From positions 4,394,448 to 4,458,447 of the forward strand of contig OZ241334.1 of NCBI GenBank assembly GCA_965200035.1: 64,000 nt of DNA, written 5' to 3'. Positions 30,102-38,977 of the stretch are shown in pieces. The translations under genes were made by a program, and so were the position numbers. The notes under the pieces are model-generated. The model did not search any database and was not told the origin of the DNA. It saw only the letters and a list, made by a program, of their open reading frames with translations. The DNA is from UBA1952 sp965200035 (lineage in GTDB: Bacteria > Bacteroidota > Bacteroidia > Chitinophagales > Chitinophagaceae). The stretch's first letter is position 1, and each line of letters opens with the position of its first letter.

Positions 30102-31277
30102 TTAGAGCTTCTCAATGATGCCGGCAATACCCTGACCACCGCCTACGCAGGCAGTTACCATTCCATATTTCTTATTCAGGCGCTCCATATCGTTCAGCAA
30201 TTGAATGGTCAGCTTTGCGCCGCTGCAGCCAAGCGGATGCCCGAGTGCGATAGCCCCGCCATTGATATTTACTTTTTCAGGATCAAGGCCCAGCTCACGG
30301 ATCACGGCAATAGATTGGGAAGCGAAAGCTTCATTCAGCTCTATCAGATCAATCTGATCCAGGCTCATGCCCGCCTGCTTCAATACTTTCGGCACAGCAG
30401 CTACCGGACCAATGCCCATGATACGCGGGTCAACACCAGCATTGGCATAGTTCACGAGCCTGCCCCATGGCTTTAGTCCGAGGTTGTTCATCAACCGTTC
30501 GCTCATCACAATTACAAAAGCAGCTCCATCTGATGTCTGGGATGAATTGCCGGCTGTTACCGTGCCGCTTTGTGCGAATACCGTTGGCAGCTTTGCCAAA
30601 ACCGGCATACTCGTATCTGCGCGCGGACCTTCATCGGTATCTACAATGCTTTCTTTCTCTATACGTTTTCCTTTTTCGTTGATCGCGATCTCCTTGACGG
30701 TAATGGGAAGAATGCCTTTCTTAAAATGACCTTCTTTAATAGCAGTAATGGCTTTCTGATGCGAGGCAAAGGCAAAAGCATCCTGGTCTTCACGGCTTAC
30801 CTTGAAATCTTTCGCTACTTCCTCAGCCGTAAGGCCCATGCTCAGGTAATAATCACCATTGTCTTTTGTATACTGATAATTCGGGACCGTGCGCCAGCCA
30901 GCAGTTGGCACCAAGCTCATGCTTTCCGTGCCACCTGCTATAATACACTCCGCCATCCCACACTGTATGCGGGTAGTAGCCATCGCGATCGTTTCCAGTC
31001 CTGATGCACAATACCTGTTTACGGTAACGCCCGGCGCCCATTCACCAATAGCCCTGTTAGCAATAATACGGCCTACCTGTAGTCCCTGCTCGGCCTCCGG
31101 CACCGCATTGCCCACAATTACATCATCGATCAGCTTCGGATCAAGCGCAGGCACAGACGCCATTAGTCCTTTGATCACATCTACCGCCAGATCATCCGGG
31201 CGATAAAAGCGAAAACCGCCGCGCTTTGATTTGGCAACGGCGGTGCGGTACCCGGCAATAATGTAGGCTGCTTGCAT
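30102..31277 (-). CDS. Acetyl-CoA C-acyltransferase (second thiolase)
   Basis: A 391-residue thiolase with Cys90 (NRYCASG), His347 (GHPLGCSGA) and Cys377 (CVGGGQG) intact. The N-terminus YRTAVAKSKRGGFRFYRPDDL and long C-terminal part resemble FadA/FadI-type thiolases of fatty-acid beta-oxidation, which usually act with a FadB/FadJ partner; no such partner lies next to it. It is clearly not a recent duplicate of the thiolase at 15679-16875, since the two differ through most of their length. Substrate range remains open. Confidence 0.95.
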   Translation of the reverse strand: MQAAYIIAGYRTAVAKSKRGGFRFYRPDDLAVDVIKGLMASVPALDPKLIDDVIVGNAVPEAEQGLQVGRIIANRAIGEWAPGVTVNRYCASGLETIAMATTRIQCGMAECIIAGGTESMSLVPTAGWRTVPNYQYTKDNGDYYLSMGLTAEEVAKDFKVSREDQDAFAFASHQKAITAIKEGHFKKGILPITVKEIAINEKGKRIEKESIVDTDEGPRADTSMPVLAKLPTVFAQSGTVTAGNSSQTSDGAAFVIVMSERLMNNLGLKPWGRLVNYANAGVDPRIMGIGPVAAVPKVLKQAGMSLDQIDLIELNEAFASQSIAVIRELGLDPEKVNINGGAIALGHPLGCSGAKLTIQLLNDMERLNKKYGMVTACVGGGQGIAGIIEKL

Positions 31278-31360
31278 GGCTCGATTTCTTTTAAAAATGA
31301 TACAGTAGTAAATTTAGGGAAATCGGACTTAGGAAAGCGCGTATTAAAGACGACCTGTTT

Positions 31361-32926
31361 TTATTTCAGCATCATCATTTCTGCCACAGCTTCCGCACAA
31401 CGCTCACCATCTATTGCCGCACTTACAATGCCTCCCGCATAGCCAGCGCCTTCCCCGCACGGGAATAATCCTTTGACCTGCGGATGCTGCAAGGTATCCC
31501 TGTTTCGGGGTATTCTTACGGGAGATGAGGTCCGCGATTCTGTGGCTACGAGCACCGCCTCATTGGTGAAATAGCCTTTCATCTTTTTACCAAAATAAAT
31601 GACGGCCTGCTGCAATGCTTTGTGAACTTCGGCAGGAAGCACATTGCCAAGACTCGCACTGTGAATGCCCGGCAGGTAAGAGCAATCGGGCAGTGTTGAC
31701 GACAGCTTGCCATGGGCAAAATCGACCATGCGCTGTGCCGGCGCCACTAGCTTGCCGCCCCCGGCCTCAAAGGATTTCTGCTCGACCATACGTTGATAGT
31801 GCATCGCTGCCATCGGACCGCTGAAGCCGTACCTGGCAAAGTCTTTTTCATCGACCGCTACTACGGTACCGGAGTTGGCATAAGGATTATTGCGCTTCGA
31901 AGGCGACCAGCCATTGACCACTAGTTCACCAGGAGCAGTGGCTGCAGGAGCAATAATGCCACCGGGACACATACAGAAGGAAAATACGCCCCGGCCATAC
32001 TCCTGCGCTACCAGCGAATAGCTGGCAGGCGGCAGATATTCGCCCCGCGTAGTGCAATGGTACTGGATAGTATCGATCAGTGATTGCGGATGCTCAATGC
32101 GCACGCCCAATGCGAACGGCTTGCTTTCAATCAGGATATTTTGGCGGTGCAGCAGCTCAAAAATATCACGCGCAGAATGGCCGGTAGCCAGGATGATTGA
32201 GCCGGCGGAAAAGTGATCGCCATCTTCTGTATCCGCGCCTGTTACTACCTCGTTTTCAATACAAATATTAGTCAGCTTTTTGCTGAAAAGAACTTCGCCG
32301 CCGCACTGAACAATCTCTTCCCGCATAGCGGTGATGATCTGTGGCAGCTTATTGGTACCTATGTGCGGATGTGCATCATACCCAATGTTTTCTTCTGCAC
32401 CGAAGTGTTGAAACAGCTGCAGGATGCGCTGCACATTCCCGCGCTTCGTAGATCGTGTATAGAGCTTGCCATCCGAATAAGTGCCCGCTCCCCCTTCCCC
32501 GAAACAATAGTTCGATTCCGGATTGACAATGCCTTCCTTATTCATGGCCGCAAGATCCCTGCGCCGGCTGCGCACATCCTTTCCGCGCTCTAAAATAATG
32601 GGCTTGATGCCTGCTGATATAAGCTTAAGCGCTGCAAAAAGTCCGGCCGGACCAGCGCCAATGATGAGCGCAGTGGGCGCTGTATGTACGTCTTTTAATT
32701 CAGGGTCAAAAGGAATGGACGATACGTGCAGCTCACCAACAGATACTTTCGCCTGGATAATGATCTGCACATTTTTACGGGAGCGCGCATCTATAGACCG
32801 CTTGAGGATCTGGTAGCCGGTGACCTGCTTTGGCATAGTGCCGCATTCCTCGGCAAGCGCTTTCTGTACTAATGCCTCATCGGCTGCTTCTGAGGGAAGC
32901 AACGCTATCTGAACTGTTCTGACCAT
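31361..32926 (-). CDS. FAD-dependent oxidoreductase, COG2509-type
   Basis: A 521-residue flavoprotein. An N-terminal domain of about 85 residues with basic character (KRSIDARSRKNVQIIIQAKV) precedes the dinucleotide-binding fold IIGAGPAGLFAALKL (about 89-103) with ILERG as its acidic strand end. The second GxG-type block ILATGHSARDIFELL and the C-terminal FPCGEGAGYAGGIVSAAIDG close the FAD site. This layout is that of the uncharacterised 'FAD-dependent dehydrogenase' family found across bacteria. No partner gene; substrate unknown. The 19-bp inverted repeat at 32964-33032 lies just upstream. Confidence 0.88.
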   Translation of the reverse strand: MVRTVQIALLPSEAADEALVQKALAEECGTMPKQVTGYQILKRSIDARSRKNVQIIIQAKVSVGELHVSSIPFDPELKDVHTAPTALIIGAGPAGLFAALKLISAGIKPIILERGKDVRSRRRDLAAMNKEGIVNPESNYCFGEGGAGTYSDGKLYTRSTKRGNVQRILQLFQHFGAEENIGYDAHPHIGTNKLPQIITAMREEIVQCGGEVLFSKKLTNICIENEVVTGADTEDGDHFSAGSIILATGHSARDIFELLHRQNILIESKPFALGVRIEHPQSLIDTIQYHCTTRGEYLPPASYSLVAQEYGRGVFSFCMCPGGIIAPAATAPGELVVNGWSPSKRNNPYANSGTVVAVDEKDFARYGFSGPMAAMHYQRMVEQKSFEAGGGKLVAPAQRMVDFAHGKLSSTLPDCSYLPGIHSASLGNVLPAEVHKALQQAVIYFGKKMKGYFTNEAVLVATESRTSSPVRIPRNRDTLQHPQVKGLFPCGEGAGYAGGIVSAAIDGERCAEAVAEMMMLK

Positions 32927-32963
32927 TGGTGTTAGGTATTTATCCTAAAAATGCCCGTGATGC

Positions 32964-33032
32964 AGGAACGCGCTACCGAGACGCGTCCTGTGTATTGTTG
33001 CCTTGAAGAATGAGTCTCGGTAGCGCGTTCCT
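32964..33032. repeat. Long perfect inverted repeat
   Basis: AGGAACGCGCTACCGAGAC (32964-32982) is the exact reverse complement of 33014-33032, with a 31-base loop. It lies between the DsbD stop codon and the flavoprotein start. There is no T-run, so it is not a standard intrinsic terminator; it could be a REP-type element or an mRNA-stabilising hairpin. Confidence 0.75.
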
Positions 33033-33040
33033 TCTAATAG

Positions 33041-35197
33041 TTAGGGATGTGCCGTTTTGTAACGGGCTTTTACATCATCCAGTATTTTAATAAAATCTTC
33101 CGCGCTGGTTGGGTAGAATACCGCATTTTCATGTAGCCGCTGCTCCTGCTCATCTACAAAAAAGTATGTAGGCAGCGAGTTGGTGCCATATTTCGTGATC
33201 TCAATATCCTGATTGGCTTCGCCGAGCTTGGTCACTTCCGCACCATCCATGCTGGCCGCTTTGAAGCGATCTTCCGGCGCCAGATCTACCCCATTCGCAT
33301 CACAATACAGAGATGCAAGGATAAAGTCATCTTTCAATCGCTTCATCACTTCCGGATTGGCCCATACGCCGGTTTCCATCTTGCGGCAATTGGCACAGTT
33401 GATGCCGGTGAAGTCCAGCATAACCGGCTTTTTCAGCGCTTTGGATGCAGCAAGTGCTTCCTTGTAATCGAAGTAAACCGTCATGTGATATTTGCGTACC
33501 ACAGGTGGCTCGTTGAGGCGCATACGGTCCACATATTTTACGGGTTGCATGGCGCCATTATCACTCGTTGCAGCTTCTGCACCACCCCCGCCCGGAACGG
33601 CTTCACTCAGTACAAAATCCTGCGTGCCAATCGGCGGAACGAAAGCTCCCATCCCGTTGAGCGGAGCGCCCCACATGCCCGGCAACAGATATAGGCCAAA
33701 GATGAGCGCAGCAGTAGCAAAGAGGAAGCGCGGCACTTTCAGGTAAGGCAATCCCCAGTCGTTTTTAGGCATTTCACTATCATGCGAGAAGCGGAATGCG
33801 CCCAGCAGATATGCTCCAAGCAGGAATGACAATCCGATCCAGATCGCCAGGAATATTTCGCGGTCAAGCAGTCTCCAGCCCTTTTGAATGTCTGCGTTGG
33901 ACAGGAATTTCATTGCCAGCGCCAGCTCAATGAAGCCGAAGGTCACTTTTACCACATTGAGCCAGCCGCCCTGCTTGCCCAGCTCATTGAGCATTGCCGG
34001 AAAAATTGCAAACAGCGTAAATGGCAGCGCCAGACCAAGACCATAACCCAGGAAGCCGATCAGCGGACCTACTTTGCTGCCTTTATCCATTAGTGTGACC
34101 ATTGTGCTTATGAATGGAACGGTACAGGAGAAAGACACGATCACCAGCGTAAGCGCCATGAAGAAAATGCCGCTAAAGCTCTTGGTATTGGCCTTGCTGT
34201 CCATCTTGGTGGCCCAGGAAGAAGGCAGGCTGATTTCGAACGCCCCAAAGAAAGAGATGCCGAACAGGATAAAGATTGCTGCGAAAAACAGGTTGACGAT
34301 CCAGTTGGTAGAGAATGCGTGAATAGCATCTTTATTGAAGAAGACCGCCAGCAGCGCGCCAAGCGCGGTGAAGATGAATACAATGGATAGGGAATACTGA
34401 ATAGCCAGCTTAACGCCGGTCTTGCGGTCTTTGCTGCGCTTTAGGAAGAAGCTGACAGTCATAGGCAACATAGCGAATACACAGGGCGTAATCACGGACA
34501 GCAGACCATTCACGATACCTGTCAGGAAGAGCCACAGATTGGATTCCGGTGCTTTTTCATTACTCTTTTCTATAACAGCGCCTCCCGAATGCACAATGCT
34601 TGCAGAGGCAGGCTCGGTAGCCGTTGCCGGCTTGGAAACTGCTGCTGCTACCGCTGTATCATGGTGCATGGTATCCGCAGCGGCTACGGATTGTTGCGCA
34701 GTAGTAGCTGTATCATTACCGGCAGCAGGAGCAGCATCAGTTACCTCTACTGAAAACTTTTTTGTCTTAGGCGGCAGGCACATCTTGTCATCGCATACCT
34801 GATACATATAGATACCAGTCACTTTGGTGTTGGATGCGACCTTTAAAGATTGGGTGTACGTGACGCCGTTTTCATAATAGTTGACAATGCCATCCACCCC
34901 ATCCATCGGGCCGGTGATCTTTTTGCCGGATTCCTTTACGGCGCCAGCCGGCTTTACCGCACTATTGTTATCTACCCTGATCTCAGGAGCGGTCTGCAGG
35001 CCATCACCACCAGGCTTGAGCGACCAGATATGCCAGCCTGCGGCCAGCTTCATGCTGAGCTTCAGCTCATACTGATTACCATTTACTTTTTTAATGGTAG
35101 TCGTCCATGTAGTAGGGTCTTGCGTGATTTGCGCGCCGGAAAGGAACGGAAACATCAACAACGCTGCAAACAGGAAGAAAGCGCGCATCTGGCTCAT
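33041..35197 (-). CDS. DsbD-family thiol:disulfide interchange protein
   Basis: Three-domain reductant exporter of 718 residues that moves electrons from cytoplasmic thioredoxin to the periplasm. After the signal peptide, an N-terminal DsbD-alpha domain carries CDDKMCLPPKTK. A Ser/Ala/Thr linker leads to a CcdA-like membrane domain of about eight segments with the two redox Cys in SVITPCVFAMLP and VSFSCTVPF. The C-terminal thioredoxin domain has CANC (Cys601, Cys604) and the cis-Pro in SLPTYFF. All six functional Cys are present. It follows a free-standing homologue of its own N-domain by 26 bases, and is the last gene of a five-gene minus-strand run. ATG 35188 is an alternative start. Confidence 0.93.
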   Translation of the reverse strand: MSQMRAFFLFAALLMFPFLSGAQITQDPTTWTTTIKKVNGNQYELKLSMKLAAGWHIWSLKPGGDGLQTAPEIRVDNNSAVKPAGAVKESGKKITGPMDGVDGIVNYYENGVTYTQSLKVASNTKVTGIYMYQVCDDKMCLPPKTKKFSVEVTDAAPAAGNDTATTAQQSVAAADTMHHDTAVAAAVSKPATATEPASASIVHSGGAVIEKSNEKAPESNLWLFLTGIVNGLLSVITPCVFAMLPMTVSFFLKRSKDRKTGVKLAIQYSLSIVFIFTALGALLAVFFNKDAIHAFSTNWIVNLFFAAIFILFGISFFGAFEISLPSSWATKMDSKANTKSFSGIFFMALTLVIVSFSCTVPFISTMVTLMDKGSKVGPLIGFLGYGLGLALPFTLFAIFPAMLNELGKQGGWLNVVKVTFGFIELALAMKFLSNADIQKGWRLLDREIFLAIWIGLSFLLGAYLLGAFRFSHDSEMPKNDWGLPYLKVPRFLFATAALIFGLYLLPGMWGAPLNGMGAFVPPIGTQDFVLSEAVPGGGGAEAATSDNGAMQPVKYVDRMRLNEPPVVRKYHMTVYFDYKEALAASKALKKPVMLDFTGINCANCRKMETGVWANPEVMKRLKDDFILASLYCDANGVDLAPEDRFKAASMDGAEVTKLGEANQDIEITKYGTNSLPTYFFVDEQEQRLHENAVFYPTSAEDFIKILDDVKARYKTAHP

Positions 35198-35223
35198 TGG
35201 CTAAACAGAAAGTTTTAAAACCG

Positions 35224-35694
35224 TTATGGCTTTACTGAAAATGAAAAATCTTTTGTCTTGGGCGGCAGGCAGGTACGGTCGTTACATACCTGATATTCAT
35301 GCTTACCCTTTATGCTTACTGTTTTTCCCCACGGCACTTCTACTTCCTGCACAAAGGTAGCCTCCGTCTTAAAATAGCTGACCGTACCACCCAGCACTTC
35401 ATCCTTTTCGGTAACAGGCTTGCGCTGCTCTTTCATCTTTCCTACCATCTTCACGTCTTTATCAGGCGTAAAGGTGAATGATGGCGGAATCAACCCCTCG
35501 GCCGTGCCGGGATTCAGCGCATAGATATGCCATTTGTCTGCAAGCTGCACATGAAAAAACAGCTCAAAATGATTGCCGAATTTCCGCTTCGCCTCATACG
35601 TCCACTTGGTCGGATCTTTAATGATCTGCCCCATCGCATGACTGGCTCCGGTCAGCAGCATTACAGCAATCATAGTTGTTTTAGCAACGTTCAT
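35224..35694 (-). CDS. Free-standing DsbD N-terminal (alpha) domain protein
   Basis: A 156-residue exported protein (signal MNVAKTTMIAVMLLTGASHAMGQ) that is only the DsbD-alpha domain. Like the neighbouring DsbD it has 'DPTKWTYEAKR..GNHFELFFHVQLADKWHIYALNPG' and the redox pair CNDRTCLPPKTK near the end. It probably arose by duplication of the domain and could be a soluble thiol carrier that takes electrons from DsbD and hands them to envelope proteins. It sits 26 bases upstream of DsbD and 16 bases after purQ, in the same direction. Confidence 0.88.
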   Translation of the reverse strand: MNVAKTTMIAVMLLTGASHAMGQIIKDPTKWTYEAKRKFGNHFELFFHVQLADKWHIYALNPGTAEGLIPPSFTFTPDKDVKMVGKMKEQRKPVTEKDEVLGGTVSYFKTEATFVQEVEVPWGKTVSIKGKHEYQVCNDRTCLPPKTKDFSFSVKP

Positions 35695-35710
35695 ACCTTA
35701 CAGGTTTTGT

Positions 35711-36403
35711 CTAATTCATGTGGGTGAAGGCCTTGAGAATCAACCGGCCGTCAATGTTGTTCAATGCATCGCTCGTAGCACGCTCCGGGTGCGGCATCAT
35801 GCCATATACGTTCCGCTCTTTGTTGCAGATGCCGGCAATATTATCCGTTGCTCCGTTCGGATTGGAATGCAGATGCACCTCGCCCTTTTCATTGCAATAG
35901 CGGAATACGATCTGGTTATTGGCCTTGAGCATCGCCATGGTTTCTGCGTCCGCATGATAGCGTCCTTCGCCGTGCGCTACCGGTACTTTCAGAATCTTGC
36001 TGCCTACATTATCACCGATAATATTGCGGGTGTCTTCACTTTTGATATGCACGTTTTTACAGACAAACTTCTGATGATCGTTCTGCAGCAAGACACCCGG
36101 CAGCAAGCCGCTCTCGCAAAGTATCTGGAAACCATTGCACACACCCAAAACCTTACCGCCACGATTGGCAAATTCGATGACCTGCTCCATCATCGGGGAA
36201 AAGCGGGCGAGCGCCCCGCAGCGCAGATAATCTCCATAGGAAAATCCTCCGGGCAATACAATGCAATCGTCTGTATCGAACATGCTGAGGTCGCGGTCTT
36301 TGTGCCAGAGCATAACTACTTCCTGCTTCAGATCATCCTGCAGGGCATGCTGCATATCTCTGTCGCAATTGGATCCCGGAAAAACAATAACTCCAAACTT
36401 CAT
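35711..36403 (-). CDS. purQ: Phosphoribosylformylglycinamidine synthase, glutaminase subunit
   Basis: Class I glutamine amidotransferase subunit of FGAM synthase, step four of purine synthesis. It has 230 residues with nucleophile Cys89 in LGVCNGFQIL, the oxyanion-loop PGGFSYGDYLRCGA, and the His-Glu pair in MMPHPERATSD. The N-terminus MKFGVIVFPGSNCDRD is diagnostic of PurQ rather than other GATases. A separate PurQ implies a separate small PurL, not seen here. It lies in a tight minus-strand run between a polytopic membrane protein (14-base gap) and the DsbD-alpha protein (16-base gap). Confidence 0.97.
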   Translation of the reverse strand: MKFGVIVFPGSNCDRDMQHALQDDLKQEVVMLWHKDRDLSMFDTDDCIVLPGGFSYGDYLRCGALARFSPMMEQVIEFANRGGKVLGVCNGFQILCESGLLPGVLLQNDHQKFVCKNVHIKSEDTRNIIGDNVGSKILKVPVAHGEGRYHADAETMAMLKANNQIVFRYCNEKGEVHLHSNPNGATDNIAGICNKERNVYGMMPHPERATSDALNNIDGRLILKAFTHMN

Positions 36404-36417
36404 GAACAGGTAATTGG

Positions 36418-37404
36418 TTATTTATGAATGGTAAATTGACAAAACAGCACGAGTGCTATCAGGAAATAAAAGATAAAATTACTAAATAGCTTATTCTTTT
36501 CAAGATTTAGCGGCAATGAAGAGATCAATGCCAGTGATGGAACAGCGCAAAGCCACGCCGCATCTATATTGGCCGGCGTAAAAATGCAAACGATGATGGA
36601 TATGATAAACCAAGAAATCACCGCGCTCCATCCCCGGCGAACAGATATGGCCATTTTATTCCGCGTGTCATTCAGCACATACAATCCGGAAGAAAGCAGA
36701 ATCAATAAGCTGATAGTAGTACCAATAAAAAAAACAGGATGCGGCAATTGCCGGGGCAAGGAAATACCAATATTCGGCCAGTGCCTGATCTGTACCAGCT
36801 TATCAAAGAGAAATAATGTACCGGCAAAGAAGTAAACAGGCGTCAGCAGGCCAAGCACAGCCACCACCCACTCCGCCGGATTAATTGGCCGCAGAATAAT
36901 CAAGACCACAAAAAACAAAAGAGCATAGCCGGCGGCAGAAAACTGCAGCAGCGCAGCGGCACAGATCAGGAAACCGATATTAAAGATCAGCTTTTGGGGA
37001 TGCAGCGCCTGACCCAGCCGCAAAAACATATCAACCACCAGCAGCAACAGCCAGTTGACCAGCAAAGGCGGCCCGAAAAAGTTAAATGCCGGTATCAGCG
37101 AGGTAATAATGATGTAAGTGAAAGCAGGCGTATAGTAAGTCTTATGAAAGAGCCTGCGGCGGGTAGTGATTCCCGTCAGGTAAATAGCCTGACCAAATAG
37201 CAATACAACCGTCAGTAATGTCCAGGCAAAACCGCTTTGCCCCAGTACCGTGCTTAATGCTCTTACAATGCTGTTATACACCGGACCTTCCGGCAGGAGT
37301 TCCGGTAAGGCAGGATGCAGCAATGCCGGCAGCTTTACAAGCAGCGTAAAGATGAACAGAATGATAACCGTATAAGGGCTATTGTTGCGGAATATCTGCA
37401 GCAC
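36418..37404 (-). CDS. Polytopic membrane protein, DUF6427-like
   Basis: A 328-residue integral membrane protein with about nine or ten hydrophobic segments and few charged residues. The layout (short cytoplasmic N-terminus, LLVKLPALLHPALPELLPEGP loop, FNFFGPPLLVNWLLLLVVDMF, LRPINPAEWVVAVLGLLTPVYFF) resembles the DUF6427 proteins of Bacteroidota. No catalytic motif is visible. Relatives are sometimes mislabelled as carotene monooxygenases, for which there is no support here. It is the second gene of the run starting at 38899. Confidence 0.7.
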   Translation of the reverse strand: MLQIFRNNSPYTVIILFIFTLLVKLPALLHPALPELLPEGPVYNSIVRALSTVLGQSGFAWTLLTVVLLFGQAIYLTGITTRRRLFHKTYYTPAFTYIIITSLIPAFNFFGPPLLVNWLLLLVVDMFLRLGQALHPQKLIFNIGFLICAAALLQFSAAGYALLFFVVLIILRPINPAEWVVAVLGLLTPVYFFAGTLFLFDKLVQIRHWPNIGISLPRQLPHPVFFIGTTISLLILLSSGLYVLNDTRNKMAISVRRGWSAVISWFIISIIVCIFTPANIDAAWLCAVPSLALISSLPLNLEKNKLFSNFIFYFLIALVLFCQFTIHK

Positions 37405-37429
37405 GCGCCGAAGGTAATACGGGATTTTA

Positions 37430-38899
37430 TCAGAATAATACTTTTACAAAGCAAATCTGGCGCTTGCGCAGGCAGGGAACCACCAGTTCGCGGGCCGCTA
37501 CCTGCTTGCCCGCACGCGGCAGCCAGTCGGGGTCATCAGAGGTATTCATCGCCAGCGATCTGGCATCGGCATGGCCTTCGCCATTTACCGTAGCCAGTTG
37601 AATGATCGACCGCCGGCCGGTCAGTGTATTGAACAGAAAGCCGAGTGAGCCACCGGTATTCAGCAAAGCATAGGAAGAGAACATACCGCCATCTTCCTGA
37701 GAGTATTGTTCTTTCCGCACAAAAGAATTCCATTCATTGGTTCCATCGCCATTATAGGAAAGCACCAGAATGTCATCATAATGGTATTCGCGTATCGTGC
37801 GGCCACCGCCCATAAACGGGCCGTACGCCATCGGGTAATATCCGGAGCCATAACCGTAGGGCGATCCCGTGCTGCGTGTAGTCAGGCTATAGCTTTCGGA
37901 AACCATCACAAAGCCGCCGTCATTTTTCACAATCAGCTGGCGGGTCTGAAAATCATTGAATGCACGTTTCTTGCTCCGCGCGCCGGTCATATTTTTCAGC
38001 TCTTCGGAGAATGCCGGCATCCGCTGACCGCCAAATGCATTGCCCGCTATATCATAAGTAGCATATAGCACCCCATCATAATTGCCATTCTTCTTTTCGC
38101 TGTAGAAACCGCCGAGATAAATGACCGATTTACTATTATCGATCCGCAGATAAGGGCTTGCGGCAAACTTTTCGCCCAGCGGCAGTCTGGCAATATTGAT
38201 CCGCGTATCGCCCGGCTTCAGGGAAAGCAGCTTCATGGCAGAGAAATAGCCCTCGCCGCCCGCCTTCGTATAGACAGGAATGTAAAAAGTGCCTTTATTG
38301 TCCAGCATCGCATCGCCGGCATCTACCTTCTCATCATTCGTATATACGCGGGCAAAACGGTTGATCACCTGCAGATTATCATCCAATACAGTAGCGCTCA
38401 GGTTTAGATTATCGCCTTTGGCATCCGCTGCATAGATGGCGAGATAATGCTTGTCATCAGAAACCGCGGAAGAGAAGTAATCCTTGTTGGCCCCGAAAAA
38501 GCCCGTCTTCGCAGAATCAAGCCGCAAAGGCTCACCTACCAGCCTGCCCATAGCATCCAGCTTAGCCGCATGTTGCACCACCTTGCCCCGCTCTAAGCTC
38601 TGGTAAAGCACCACAATCTTATCAGGGTAAGCAATGAATTTAGTCTCATAAATCTTGGCCGGAAAAAAGTCCAGGATCACCGTAGCGGTACGCTGCATAC
38701 TGTCATCCCAGGCATCCAGGAAAAACCCCTCATTCGTAGAGCGGTACGTATAGACCTTCCCGCCCGTCTTGCCCACTACGCTGAAGTCACCCTGATGCAG
38801 ATCATATTTCTGATAAGCTGAGTAAATAATATCCTGCGCTGAAGCCGAAGAAAAAGAAAGGAGGAATAATAAGACGGCCAGCCTGATGCAGTTGTTCAT
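37430..38899 (-). CDS. Exported protein of unknown function
   Basis: A 489-residue protein with signal peptide LAVLLFLLSFSSASA. The body is beta-rich with repeating 'YDxxG...' and 'D....YLAIYAAD' type strands (YLAIYAADAKGDNLNLS, DNLQVINRFAR, GDGTNEWNSFVRKEQ), suggesting a propeller-like fold, and a Gly/Tyr-rich loop (GSPYGYGSGYYPMAYG) in the middle. The C-terminus RKRQICFVKVLF is basic and not a T9SS signal. No recognised family. It opens the five-gene minus-strand run; a TAAATTTG promoter element lies only 4 bases before its ATG. Confidence 0.7.
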   Translation of the reverse strand: MNNCIRLAVLLFLLSFSSASAQDIIYSAYQKYDLHQGDFSVVGKTGGKVYTYRSTNEGFFLDAWDDSMQRTATVILDFFPAKIYETKFIAYPDKIVVLYQSLERGKVVQHAAKLDAMGRLVGEPLRLDSAKTGFFGANKDYFSSAVSDDKHYLAIYAADAKGDNLNLSATVLDDNLQVINRFARVYTNDEKVDAGDAMLDNKGTFYIPVYTKAGGEGYFSAMKLLSLKPGDTRINIARLPLGEKFAASPYLRIDNSKSVIYLGGFYSEKKNGNYDGVLYATYDIAGNAFGGQRMPAFSEELKNMTGARSKKRAFNDFQTRQLIVKNDGGFVMVSESYSLTTRSTGSPYGYGSGYYPMAYGPFMGGGRTIREYHYDDILVLSYNGDGTNEWNSFVRKEQYSQEDGGMFSSYALLNTGGSLGFLFNTLTGRRSIIQLATVNGEGHADARSLAMNTSDDPDWLPRAGKQVAARELVVPCLRKRQICFVKVLF

Positions 38900-38903
38900 C
38901 TTA

Positions 38904-38911
38904 CAAATTTA
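38904..38911 (-). promoter_or_regulatory. -7 element with near-leaderless placement
   Basis: Minus strand TAAATTTG matches TAnnTTTG and ends 4 bases before the start codon at 38899, so transcription would begin at or about the ATG. Confidence 0.4.
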
Positions 38912-38977
38912 AGCTTTGGCAGCGGTCAGGTAAAGCGCCGCCGCCGGTCAATATGATTAAGTGGTGTTAAAATAAGA

